Shown here: one piece after another, positions 9,647 through 17,706 of the stretch | How the letters are laid out: each line of letters begins with the position of its first letter | Numbering within the stretch: position 1 is the stretch's first letter | Translations under genes and position numbers: made by a program | Origin: Phreatobacter sp. | Lineage (GTDB): Bacteria; Pseudomonadota; Alphaproteobacteria; Rhizobiales; Phreatobacteraceae | DNA length: 64,000 nucleotides | Direction of reading: 5' to 3' | Assembly (NCBI RefSeq): GCF_022843985.1 | Contig: NZ_JALHMP010000004.1 | Coordinates: forward strand, 154,269-218,268 | Notes under the pieces: generated by a model | Seen by the model: the letters and a program-made list of their open reading frames with translations, nothing else | Database searches by the model: none | Told to the model about the DNA's origin: nothing

Positions 9647-9811
9647 ATGGCCGACAATGATGATGCGGCAGCCGTCGAGCGGACGGCGAAGCGCATCTTC
9701 GCGCTGCAGAACCCCGGCAAGCCCTGGCCGGGCGACGCGGCGGCGAAGATGGGCGATAAATCGCGCGGCGGCACGCTGGCGAAGAAGGACCGCGGCGGCG
9801 GCGAAGGCTGA
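9647..9811 (+). CDS. Small hypothetical protein (54 aa)
   Basis: A short frame begins with ATG after GAGGAGATCACC, a good ribosome-binding site. The product is charged and soluble: an acidic start (MADNDDAAAVE), a central RIFALQNPGKPWPGD and a Gly/Lys/Arg-rich tail ending KKDRGGGEG. No family is recognised. It lies between the divergent penicillin acylase gene and convergent prmA without overlapping either, which supports it being a real gene. Confidence 0.55.
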   Translation: MADNDDAAAVERTAKRIFALQNPGKPWPGDAAAKMGDKSRGGTLAKKDRGGGEG

Positions 9812-9816
9812 CGCGC

Positions 9817-10719
9817 TCAGCGCCCGCGGCGCATGGTCAGCGTTACCCAGCCCTCGATCTCCTCGCGCATCACGAGACGCAGGCCGCGGTCACGATAGGC
9901 CGAAACCACGAGATTGGCGTGGGGCGGAATGATGCCCGACAGCACCACCGTGCCACCGGGGGCGACCAGCCGCACAAGGTCCGTGGCGAGCCCGACCAGC
10001 GGACGCGGCAGGATGTTGGCGAGGATCAGGTCATAGGGGGCACCGCGGCGGAAGCGCGCGTCCTTCAGGCCCGCGGCATGGATGACCCGCACATAGCCGC
10101 GGGCCCTGTTGAGAACAGCATTCTCGTGGGCGGCGTCCACCGACACGCGGTCGATGTCGGAGGCGAGCACCGGCACCCGGTGGCGCAAGCCTACGGCGAT
10201 GGCGAGCACGCCGGTTCCCGTGCCTACGTCGAGCGGCCGGAAGGCGCGGGCCGCCTTGGCCAGCCGGTCGATGGCGCGCAGGCAGCCGAGCGTCGTGCCG
10301 TGATGGCCGGTGCCGAAGGCGAGGGCCGCTTCGATCTCGATGGGAATGGCGTTGGCCGACACCTTGTCGCGGTCATGCGATCCGAAAACCGTGAAGCGCC
10401 CGGCCACGACAGGCTTCAGGCCATCGAGCGAGGTGCGCACCCAGTCGCGTGACTCGATGGCATGAAAGGTCACGCAGGCGGCGACCGCCTCGCCTGCCGT
10501 CGCGCGCACCAGCGCACGCACATGGTCTTCATCGGGCGCATCGCGAAAGAACACCTCGACCAGCCAGATCCGGCCATCAGGCGCCTCGAAGGCGGCGACC
10601 GCCGTCTCGGCGGGGTCGAACATCTCGCCGATGAGGTCACCGACCTTCCGCGCCGCCCTCTCCGAGGTTTCGAGACGCATGAGATGGGTGGGTGACACGG
10701 GGTGCAGACCTTCGAGCAT
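9817..10719 (-). CDS. prmA: Ribosomal protein L11 methyltransferase
   Basis: This SAM-dependent enzyme of 300 residues trimethylates ribosomal protein L11 (RplK). The C-terminal half shows the class I fold: FGTGHHGTT (135-143), the SAM loop DVGTGTG (164-170), and the PrmA-specific LILANILPRPL near 230, which resembles the NPPY-type motif. The N-terminal L11-recognition domain is present but divergent. The start is uncertain because no clear Shine-Dalgarno precedes either the ATG at 10719 or an in-frame ATG at 10680. Confidence 0.92.
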   Translation of the reverse strand: MLEGLHPVSPTHLMRLETSERAARKVGDLIGEMFDPAETAVAAFEAPDGRIWLVEVFFRDAPDEDHVRALVRATAGEAVAACVTFHAIESRDWVRTSLDGLKPVVAGRFTVFGSHDRDKVSANAIPIEIEAALAFGTGHHGTTLGCLRAIDRLAKAARAFRPLDVGTGTGVLAIAVGLRHRVPVLASDIDRVSVDAAHENAVLNRARGYVRVIHAAGLKDARFRRGAPYDLILANILPRPLVGLATDLVRLVAPGGTVVLSGIIPPHANLVVSAYRDRGLRLVMREEIEGWVTLTMRRGR

Positions 10720-10946
10720 GCCGCGTGATAACGCCGCATCCGGACAATGTCATCAGCCCGGATGGGTAATACAAAATCTGCCTCATGAGTGCCGTAGCGT
10801 AATGAAAACAACAGGTTGCGCTGCACAAATTCTACGCAGAACGAAATACCCCATTTATTTCAGAGTGTTACCAATACCGCGCCAGGTTCGCGATTTACCA
10901 ATTGCTAACCGCTTCATCCGACCTTCCGTGGGAGGAGACCCCGCCG

Positions 10947-12002
10947 ATGAAAGCCTTTGCCAAGACCGAAGAGACTACCCCGTCGCTGGACACGATCCTG
11001 GCCGCGACCCGCAGCGTGAAAGGCACGACATCGGCGAGGATCGAGGAGATCCACAAGATCACCGACGGCCTGCGCATGCTGGCCCTCAATGCCCTCATCG
11101 AGGCGGCGCGGGCCGGCGAGAACGGCCGCGGCTTCTCCGTCGTCGCCGCCGAGGTGCGCGAGATCTCCACCCGCGTCGGGAGCATCGCCCATCAGTTCTC
11201 GACGGAACTCGCCGGACAGATCGCCGGCCTCGAGGCGATGACCATGGCGATGAGCAGCCAGGCGGCCGGCCAGAGGCTGACCGATCTCGCGCTCAATGCC
11301 ATCGAGCTGATGGACCGCAATCTCTATGAGCGCACCTGCGATGTCCGCTGGTGGGCGACCGACTCCGCCATGGTCGAGGCGCTCGCCGCGCCGGCGCCCG
11401 ACCGGTCGGCCCATGCCGCGCAGCGCCTCGGCGTCATTCTCGGCGCCTACACCGTCTATCTCGACATCTGGCTCTGCGACCGCGACGGCCGGGTCGTGGC
11501 GAACGGCCGGCCGGAACGCTTTGCCGTCACCGGCCAGTCGGTGCGGCACGAGCCCTGGTTCACCCGCGCCATGTCGCTTGCGACCGGCGACGACTATACC
11601 GTGGCCGATGTCGCCCGGTCCGGCCCGTTGCACGATGCCGAAGTCGCCACCTATGCCACGACGGTGCGCGCCGGCGGCCAGGCGCGCGGCGCGCCCCTTG
11701 GCGTCCTCGCCATCCATTTCGACTGGGAGCCCCAGGCCCGCGCCATCGTCCAGGGCGTCCGCCTGTCGGAGGAGGAGGCTGGCCGCAGCCGCGTTCTCCT
11801 CGTCGACGCGCGCAAGCGCGTCATCGCCAGTTCCGACGGGCGCGGCGTGCTGAGCGAGACCCTCGCCTTCGACACCGGCGGCCGCAAGGCCGGTTTCACC
11901 CGCGACGCCAGTGGCACCACCACGGCCTTCCACCTGACGCCCGGCTACGAGACCTATGCCGGCCTCGGCTGGTACGGCGTGATCCAGCAGAAGGCGGGCT
12001 AG
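10947..12002 (+). CDS. Soluble chemoreceptor-like protein: signalling hairpin followed by a cache-like domain
   Basis: The ATG at 10947 follows GGGAGGAG and gives 351 residues. Residues about 30-100 contain the highly conserved tip of a methyl-accepting signalling hairpin ([16 protein letters not shown], then [13 protein letters not shown]), the segment that contacts CheA and CheW. Residues about 125-350 look like a single cache/PAS-type sensory half ([40 protein letters not shown]). No transmembrane segment or signal peptide is visible. The order is therefore the reverse of a classical MCP, and the sensor should face the cytosol. No che genes are nearby. It may modulate a chemosensory array or a CheA-like partner encoded elsewhere. 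Confidence 0.8.
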   Translation: MKAFAKTEETTPSLDTILAATRSVKGTTSARIEEIHKITDGLRMLALNALIEAARAGENGRGFSVVAAEVREISTRVGSIAHQFSTELAGQIAGLEAMTMAMSSQAAGQRLTDLALNAIELMDRNLYERTCDVRWWATDSAMVEALAAPAPDRSAHAAQRLGVILGAYTVYLDIWLCDRDGRVVANGRPERFAVTGQSVRHEPWFTRAMSLATGDDYTVADVARSGPLHDAEVATYATTVRAGGQARGAPLGVLAIHFDWEPQARAIVQGVRLSEEEAGRSRVLLVDARKRVIASSDGRGVLSETLAFDTGGRKAGFTRDASGTTTAFHLTPGYETYAGLGWYGVIQQKAG

Positions 12003-12008
12003 GCGCGG

Positions 12009-12305
12009 TTACTCGGCCGCCGCACGCCGGGTGGTCGGGTCAAAAGGCACGATCAGCAGCAGGCCGTCCGTCGCCGCCTCGGCGAATGCGGGGTCAGAGC
12101 GGAGTTGATCGATGCTGCGCGGTGCTGGAAAGGAGCTTTCCCGCAGCGCCTCCCAATCCTCGGCGGCGAAGGCGATCGCTTCCGCGGCATTGGCCACAGC
12201 CTCGTCGATCGTGTCGCCGGCCGAGAAAACCCCTGGCACGTCCGGAAACTGCACACCGTAGCAGCTGTCGGAATCCTTGTGGACGATGGCGATATAGCTC
12301 GGCAT
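12009..12305 (-). CDS. hicB: HicB-family antitoxin
   Basis: The 98-residue product begins MPSYIAIVHKDSDSCYGVQFPDVPG, the signature first strand and loop of the HicB partial RNase H-like fold, then SAGDTIDEAVANAAEAI. It would neutralise the HicA mRNA interferase encoded 20 bp upstream. The protein ends soon after the fold (LLIVPFDPTTRRAAAE), and no ribbon-helix-helix or HTH DNA-binding tail is visible, so autoregulation may differ from the classical system. Its stop is 6 bp from the convergent 10947 gene. Confidence 0.88.
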   Translation of the reverse strand: MPSYIAIVHKDSDSCYGVQFPDVPGVFSAGDTIDEAVANAAEAIAFAAEDWEALRESSFPAPRSIDQLRSDPAFAEAATDGLLLIVPFDPTTRRAAAE

Positions 12306-12325
12306 GGCGCGATACGAGGCTCGGA

Positions 12326-12523
12326 TTACCGCTCGCGGGGCCAGCCCGCCTGTCGATCGATGGAATACACTGTTCCGAGCGGCAAGTCCCGCTTCGGGTG
12401 CGGGATGGTGACCATCCGGCGCAGGCCATCGTGGAAGAACTTGTGGTGCGAACCCTTCACGGCGCGCAGCCCATAGCCCTCGCGTTCGAGGCGGCGAATG
12501 ATGTCGCGGCTGTCGCGGAGCAT
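12326..12523 (-). CDS. hicA: HicA-family toxin (mRNA interferase)
   Basis: The 65-residue protein has the small dsRBD-like HicA fold: MLRDSRDIIRRLEREGY, the catalytic-His motif KGSHHKF, then VTIPHPKRDLPLGT and the closing helix SIDRQAGW. HicA cleaves mRNA in a translation-independent way until bound by HicB. Toxin precedes antitoxin, the usual hicAB order. The ATG at 12523 aligns with the family start; a longer upstream extension is not conserved-looking. Confidence 0.9.
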   Translation of the reverse strand: MLRDSRDIIRRLEREGYGLRAVKGSHHKFFHDGLRRMVTIPHPKRDLPLGTVYSIDRQAGWPRER

Positions 12524-12643
12524 GACCGTGCCTCCGAATCGAGGTCTTTCCGGTCGTCGATAATTTCCATGTGTCGAGGAGAAGCAAGCAATCTCAATTA
12601 ACAAATGGTTAAGGGAATGCCTCTTGACTTTCTGAAGGCGATA

Positions 12644-15079
12644 TCACGCCGCCTGGACGAAACTGTCCACCACCTTCTTCTCGCCGGCCTTGTCGAACTG
12701 CACCGTGAGCTTGTTGCCCTCGGTCGACACCACGTCGCCATAGCCGAACTTCAGGTGGAACACCCGGTCGCCGGGCTGGTAGCGCGAGGGCTCGCCCGTC
12801 GACTTGGCAACGAGCTCGCCGTCGATGGTCCGCCCGCCCCCCGAGCGGTCGGTGAGCCGGCCCTGGAAGCCGCCGCGTCCTTCGGCGAAAGTCGCGCCAA
12901 AGGCTTGGCTGCCGGTCCGGCCGGTGAAGCGCGCCTGCGCCTCGTTCAGCGACTTCTGCGCCTGCGCCCGCTGCCAGCCGGGCGTCGCATAGGTCGAGGA
13001 GAAACTCTCCACCTTGTCGAAGCGGCTCTGGCCGAAGCCGCCGCGCCCCATGCCGCCATAGCCCGAGGTCCCGAGGCCTTCGGAGACCTCGACATGGTCG
13101 GGCGGCAGGTCGTTGACGAAACGGCTCGGCACGGTCGACTGCCAGAGACCATGGATGCGCCTGTTGCCGGCAAAATAGATCTTCGCCCGCCGACGCGCCC
13201 GGGTGATGCCGACATAGGCGAGACGGCGCTCCTCCTCCAGACCGGCACGGCCGTTCTCGTCAAGCGACCGCTGGTGGGGAAAAAGCCCCTCCTCCCATCC
13301 CGGCAGGAACACGGTCTCGAATTCGAGGCCCTTGGCCGAATGCAGCGTCATGATCGACACGGCATCCTCGGTCTCGCCCTCGCCGCGCGCTTCCGTGACC
13401 AGGGCGATATGTTCGAGGAAACCCGGGAGGTTCTCGAACTCCTCCATCGAGCGCACGAGTTCCTTGAGGTTTTCGAGCCGGCCTGCCCCCTCGGCGGTCT
13501 TGTCCTTCTGCCACATCTCCGTATAGCCGCTCTCGTCCAGCACGAGCTGGGCCAGTTCGGCATGGGGCATGGCCTCGATCTGCCCGGCCCAGCGTTCGAA
13601 CTGGTCGATGAGGTCCTTCAGCGCCCGCCGCGCCTTCGGCTTCATCTCCTCGGTCTCCGTGAGCACCCGCGCCGCCTGCATCAGCGGCACGCCCTGGGCG
13701 CGCGCATGGTCGTGCAATTGCTGCAGGGTGGCGTCGCCAAGGCCGCGCTTCGGCGTGTTGACGATGCGCTCGAAGGCGAGATCGTCGGAGGCCTGAGCGA
13801 CGCAGCGCAGATAAGCCAGCGCGTCGCGGATCTCCAGCCTTTCGTAGAAGCGCGGACCACCGATGACCCGGTAGGGCAGCCCGATGGTGATGAAACGGTC
13901 CTCGAACTCGCGCATCTGGAACGAGGCGCGCACCAGGATGGCCGCCTCGTTGAGCGCATGGCCCTGGCGCTGCAGCTGTTCCAGTTCCTCGCCGACCGAC
14001 CGCGCCTCCTCCTCCGAATCCCAGACCGAGGTCAGCGTCGGCTTGGCGCCGTCCTCGCCGTCGGTGAAGAGCGTCTTGCCGAGCCGGCCCTCGTTATGGG
14101 CGATGAGATGGGCGGCGGCGGCCAGGATATGGCCGGTCGAGCGGTAATTGCGCTCCAGCCGGATCACCGTCGCGCCGGGAAAGTCCTTGTCGAAGCGCAG
14201 GATATTGTCGACCTCGGCGCCGCGCCAGCCATAGATGGACTGGTCGTCGTCACCGACGCAGCAGATGTTCTGCGGCCGCCCTTCCTGGCGCTGGGCCAGC
14301 AGCCGCAGCCACAGATATTGCGCGACATTGGTGTCCTGGTACTCATCCACCAGGATGAACTTGAACTTGCGCTGGTACTCCGCGAGCACGCCGGGATTTT
14401 CACGGAACAGCCGGATGACCTCCAGGAGCAGGTCGCCGAAATCCACGGCGTTCAGCACTTTCAGCCGCGCCTGGTAATCGGCATAGAGCTTGAGCCCGAG
14501 CCCGTTGGCATAGGCGGCTGCCTCGCCCGACGGCACCTTGTCGGGGGTCAGCGCCCGGTTCTTCCAGCCGTCGATGGCGGAGGCCAGCACGCGCGCCGGC
14601 CAGCGCTTCTCGTCGATGTCCTCGGCCTGGATCAGCTGTTTGAGCAGGCGGATCTGGTCGTCGGTGTCGAGGATGGTGAAGCCGGACTTGAGGCCGGCGA
14701 GTTCGGCATGGCGGCGCAGGATCTTCACGCCCGTCGCGTGGAACGTACCGAGCCAGGGCATGCCCTCCACCGCCTCGCCGACCAGATGGGCGATGCGCTC
14801 CTTCATCTCGCGCGCCGCCTTGTTGGTGAAGGTCACGGCGAGGATCTCGGAGGGAAAGGCCCGGCGCTGGTTGAGGATATGGGCGATGCGGGTGGTCAGC
14901 ACCCGGGTCTTGCCGGTCCCGGCACCCGCCAGCACGAGCACCGGACCGTCCAGCGTTTCCACGGCCGCCTGCTGTTCGGGGTTAAGACCCGCAAGATAGC
15001 CGGCCGCCGCCTGCTGGCCGCGCGCGGCCATGGCCCTTTCGGCGAGACTGGGCTGGCGCGGGGCGGAAGGGTCGGTCAT
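12644..15079 (-). CDS. ATP-dependent DNA helicase, UvrD/PcrA type
   Basis: From the ATG at 15079 the protein has 811 residues, a superfamily 1A 3'-5' helicase for nucleotide excision and mismatch repair and for clearing RecA filaments. It has LNPEQQAAV (Q motif), Walker A AGAGTGKTR at 51-59, TFTNKAAREMKERI, VDEYQDTN (motif II), VGDDDQSIYGWRGA (motif III), LERNYRST (motif IV), TLHSAKGLEF (motif V) and YVGITRAR (motif VI). The C-terminus ends in a Tudor-like domain (GDRVFHLKFGYG...), as in PcrA. A longer frame from 15310 would run into the ldt gene and is not used. Confidence 0.95.
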   Translation of the reverse strand: MTDPSAPRQPSLAERAMAARGQQAAAGYLAGLNPEQQAAVETLDGPVLVLAGAGTGKTRVLTTRIAHILNQRRAFPSEILAVTFTNKAAREMKERIAHLVGEAVEGMPWLGTFHATGVKILRRHAELAGLKSGFTILDTDDQIRLLKQLIQAEDIDEKRWPARVLASAIDGWKNRALTPDKVPSGEAAAYANGLGLKLYADYQARLKVLNAVDFGDLLLEVIRLFRENPGVLAEYQRKFKFILVDEYQDTNVAQYLWLRLLAQRQEGRPQNICCVGDDDQSIYGWRGAEVDNILRFDKDFPGATVIRLERNYRSTGHILAAAAHLIAHNEGRLGKTLFTDGEDGAKPTLTSVWDSEEEARSVGEELEQLQRQGHALNEAAILVRASFQMREFEDRFITIGLPYRVIGGPRFYERLEIRDALAYLRCVAQASDDLAFERIVNTPKRGLGDATLQQLHDHARAQGVPLMQAARVLTETEEMKPKARRALKDLIDQFERWAGQIEAMPHAELAQLVLDESGYTEMWQKDKTAEGAGRLENLKELVRSMEEFENLPGFLEHIALVTEARGEGETEDAVSIMTLHSAKGLEFETVFLPGWEEGLFPHQRSLDENGRAGLEEERRLAYVGITRARRRAKIYFAGNRRIHGLWQSTVPSRFVNDLPPDHVEVSEGLGTSGYGGMGRGGFGQSRFDKVESFSSTYATPGWQRAQAQKSLNEAQARFTGRTGSQAFGATFAEGRGGFQGRLTDRSGGGRTIDGELVAKSTGEPSRYQPGDRVFHLKFGYGDVVSTEGNKLTVQFDKAGEKKVVDSFVQAA

Positions 15080-15200
15080 GGGCCTCAGATGTTCCGATTC
15101 GGTTCTCGTCCAAAATGGGGGTTCGCGCCGACAAAGCCAACCCGACGAGGGACGACATGCGTCACGCCGGGGGATTCGCCTCCCGGCGCCATCACAAGCA

Positions 15201-15228
15201 AAAGGGCCGGCGTTTCCGCCGGCCCTTG
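15201..15228 (-). terminator. Rho-independent terminator of the L,D-transpeptidase gene
   Basis: On the minus strand an 11-bp perfect stem (AAGGGCCGGCG and its complement) with a 4-nt loop lies 25 bp after the stop. The stem ends directly in TTTT followed by GCTTGTG. Confidence 0.85.
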
Positions 15229-15251
15229 CAGAATCCCGGAAGGCGACGCGC

Positions 15252-15869
15252 TCAGCGCAGGACGACGACCCGCGTGCCGACCCGCACCCGGCTGTAGAGG
15301 TCGATGACATCGTCGTTGGTCAGGCGGAAGCAGCCCGAGGACACGGCGGTGCCGATCGTGTGCGGCTCGTTGGAACCGTGGATGCGGTAGAGCGTGGAGC
15401 CGAGATAGAGGGCGCGGGCGCCGAGCGGATTGTCCGGGCCGCCCGCCATGAAGCGCGGCAGGTCCGGACGGCGGCGCAGCATCTGGGCCGGCGGGCGCCA
15501 GTCCGGCCACTCCGCCTTGCGGGTGACCGTCTGGTTGCCGCCCCACGAGAAGCCCGGCCGACCGACGCCGACACCGTAGCGGATCGCCGTGCCACCGGCC
15601 TGGACCAGATAGAGGCGGCGTTCCTGGGTGTTGATGACGATGGTGCCGGGCGCATAGCGGCCGGTGAAGGCCACGGTCTCGCGCGGGATGGCCGAGACGC
15701 CGGCGCGCGGACCGCCATCGGTGCGCGGCGCGATGCGCATGGGCGCATTGGTGGCCGGGTCGAAGATGACCTGGTCACCGAAGCCGAAATTGACCGTCTG
15801 GGCCTGGGCGGCAGCGCCCGAGAAGGCCAGCGCGATCGCTGTGGCGAGGATGGGCAGGAAGCGCCGCAT
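15252..15869 (-). CDS. L,D-transpeptidase (YkuD family)
   Basis: The 205-residue precursor has a signal peptide (MRRFLPILATAIALAFSG...AQAQ) and a YkuD catalytic domain. It shows VINTQERRLYLV at its start and the active site His164 (IHGSNEPH), Ser177-Ser-Gly-Cys180 and Arg (SSGCFRLTNDDV). Such periplasmic enzymes make 3-3 crosslinks in peptidoglycan or attach proteins to it, and rhizobial genomes carry many. The ATG at 15869 is preceded by AAGGTG. The longer upstream frame lacks a signal and is rejected. Confidence 0.93.
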   Translation of the reverse strand: MRRFLPILATAIALAFSGAAAQAQTVNFGFGDQVIFDPATNAPMRIAPRTDGGPRAGVSAIPRETVAFTGRYAPGTIVINTQERRLYLVQAGGTAIRYGVGVGRPGFSWGGNQTVTRKAEWPDWRPPAQMLRRRPDLPRFMAGGPDNPLGARALYLGSTLYRIHGSNEPHTIGTAVSSGCFRLTNDDVIDLYSRVRVGTRVVVLR

Positions 15870-16187
15870 GAATGCACCTTGCGAGATGGATATGACGTTA
15901 CGGAAGACCGCGATCCCGCAGCGACCGGGCCCGTCGGTAAATTGGCAGTTCGATAGAGCGTAATCGGTCGCTCCTGCGCAATGGCAGCCGCCGGCACCAC
16001 GCCACAGAAAGTCGCGTTTCGGACGCATGTGTGACCGCCGGGCAACGGTATTCCGATCCCAAGCATCTGACAGCACACATCTTTCGCCCTGGCCTGCCAT
16101 CACGGCAAAGTGAACGGTGGCCATGCCGGGCCAGATCCTTCACCGCTGCCTCTCGCAATCCGGCGCACGAGCCTTCATATAGGCGCG
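15870..16187. other. Divergent intergenic region between ldt and hslO
   Basis: These 318 bp separate two divergent starts and must hold both promoters. No gene, tRNA, repeat or obvious operator could be read here. Confidence 0.5.
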
Positions 16188-17162
16188 ATGTCCATGATCC
16201 CTGATATTACCGGCGGCGCAGACGATATCGTTGTGCCTTTCCAGGTCGACGAGATCGATCTCCGCGGCCGCGTCATCCGCCTGGGCCGCTCGGTCTCGGC
16301 CATGATCGACCGTCACGGCTACCCCGCGCCCGTCGCCCGCGTCCTGGCCGAGGCGACCGCGCTGACCCTTCTGCTCGGCTCCGGCCTGAAGTTCGACGGG
16401 CGCCTGATCCTTCAGACCCAGTCCGACGGTCCGGTCCGCATGGTCGTCGTCGATGTCGCGACGCCGGACCGCGTTCGCGCCCTCGCCCGTTTCGATGCCG
16501 AGGCCGTCGACGCGGCGATCGCGGCCGGCCAGGCCGAGCCGGCGGCGCTGCTCGGTTCAGGCCAGCTGGTGATGACGATCGACCAGGGCGGCGACATGCA
16601 GCGCTACCAGGGCATCGTCTCTCTCGACGGGCAGGGCCTCGAACGCGCCGCCGATCAGTATTTCCGCCAGTCGGAACAGATCGAGACCCGGGTGCGTCTC
16701 GCCGCGGCGGAAGAATATGTTCCCGGCGAGGACGGCATGAGGCACACCTGGCGGGCGGGCGGCCTCATGGTCCAGCACCTGCCGCCGGCCGGCGGCGAGG
16801 GCCACCGCGACCTCGCCCCGGGCGACGCGCCGGATGGCACCATGCTGCCCGAGCCGCACGAGGCCTGGGCCGAGGCGCGGGCGCTGACCGACACGATCGG
16901 GGACGACGAACTGGTCGACCGCACCCTCTCGCCTGAGCGGCTGCTGTTCCGCCTGTTCCACGAACGGGGCGTCCGGGTCTTCGAGGCGCAGGATGTGAAG
17001 GAACATTGCACCTGCTCCCGCGAGCGCATCTCCGGCATCGTCGGCAGCTTCACGCCCGAGGAGCGGCGTGACATGGTCGAGGACGGCGCCATCAGCGTCA
17101 CCTGCGAATACTGCTCGACCAGCTACCGCTATGCGCCGGCGGAGTTCGATCCGGTCGAATAG
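16188..17162 (+). CDS. hslO: Redox-regulated chaperone Hsp33
   Basis: This 324-residue cytosolic holdase is activated by oxidation. The N-terminal domain (1-230) has the family pattern (RGRVIRLGRSVSAMI, GSGLKFDGRLILQ). The C-terminal switch carries four zinc-binding cysteines, Cys274-X-Cys276 (EHCTCSRE) and Cys306-X2-Cys309 (TCEYC), which form the disulfides under oxidative stress. Starts at 16188 or at the Met two codons later are equally plausible. Confidence 0.95.
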   Translation: MSMIPDITGGADDIVVPFQVDEIDLRGRVIRLGRSVSAMIDRHGYPAPVARVLAEATALTLLLGSGLKFDGRLILQTQSDGPVRMVVVDVATPDRVRALARFDAEAVDAAIAAGQAEPAALLGSGQLVMTIDQGGDMQRYQGIVSLDGQGLERAADQYFRQSEQIETRVRLAAAEEYVPGEDGMRHTWRAGGLMVQHLPPAGGEGHRDLAPGDAPDGTMLPEPHEAWAEARALTDTIGDDELVDRTLSPERLLFRLFHERGVRVFEAQDVKEHCTCSRERISGIVGSFTPEERRDMVEDGAISVTCEYCSTSYRYAPAEFDPVE

Positions 17163-17165
17163 CGC

Positions 17166-17600
17166 TCAGCGTTCGCCCGAGAACCGCCGGAAAGTGCCGA
17201 CCCCATCGGCAATGATGGTCCCCTTGTCGTCTTCGACCCGGATGGCGACGAAGGCGACGCTCCGCCCGCCGCCGGTGCGGGTGGCGGTCACGGTGAGGAC
17301 GCCGTCGCGCGCGGTTCCCAGATAGTTGACCGTCAGCGACAGGGTGACCCCCCGGCCATCCACCGCATCCGGATCTTTCGGCGGGCCGCCGAGGGCGGCG
17401 TAACCGCCGGCCGAATCCATCAGCGTCGCCACCAGCCCGCCATGCAGGCCGCCGCCGCGATTCATGAACTCCTCCCGCACGGGACAGGTCATCACGGCGC
17501 GCCCGTCGGTCCATTCCACCACCTCCCAGCCGATGAGGCGATGGAAGGCGCTGTGACGATCGGACGGCCGGACCGTGACCGGCGGGTCTCCTGCGCTCAT
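17166..17600 (-). CDS. PaaI-like hotdog-fold thioesterase
   Basis: The 144-residue protein matches the single hotdog domain of the PaaI/YdiI group. The central helix motif is GGLHGGLVATLMDSAGG with the acidic catalytic Asp, preceded by NRGG and followed by the strand TLSLTVNYLG. These enzymes hydrolyse acyl- or aryl-CoA esters in the cytosol; the substrate is unknown. The gene converges on hslO with 3 bp between stops. A GGGAGATG ribosome-binding site precedes the ATG. Confidence 0.85.
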   Translation of the reverse strand: MSAGDPPVTVRPSDRHSAFHRLIGWEVVEWTDGRAVMTCPVREEFMNRGGGLHGGLVATLMDSAGGYAALGGPPKDPDAVDGRGVTLSLTVNYLGTARDGVLTVTATRTGGGRSVAFVAIRVEDDKGTIIADGVGTFRRFSGER

Positions 17601-17706
17601 CCATCATCTCCCGGTTGAAGGTCCACGCGACGGGGCCCTTGTCGCGCCAAGGCCTTGCCGTGACAAGCCTTGGCCGGGCGCCAAGGTGTCCCTCGATCGG
17701 CCGATC

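Noticed and set aside
12605..15307. A 900-codon plus-strand frame
   Set aside because: It is antisense to the UvrD/PcrA helicase gene, which has all SF1 motifs.
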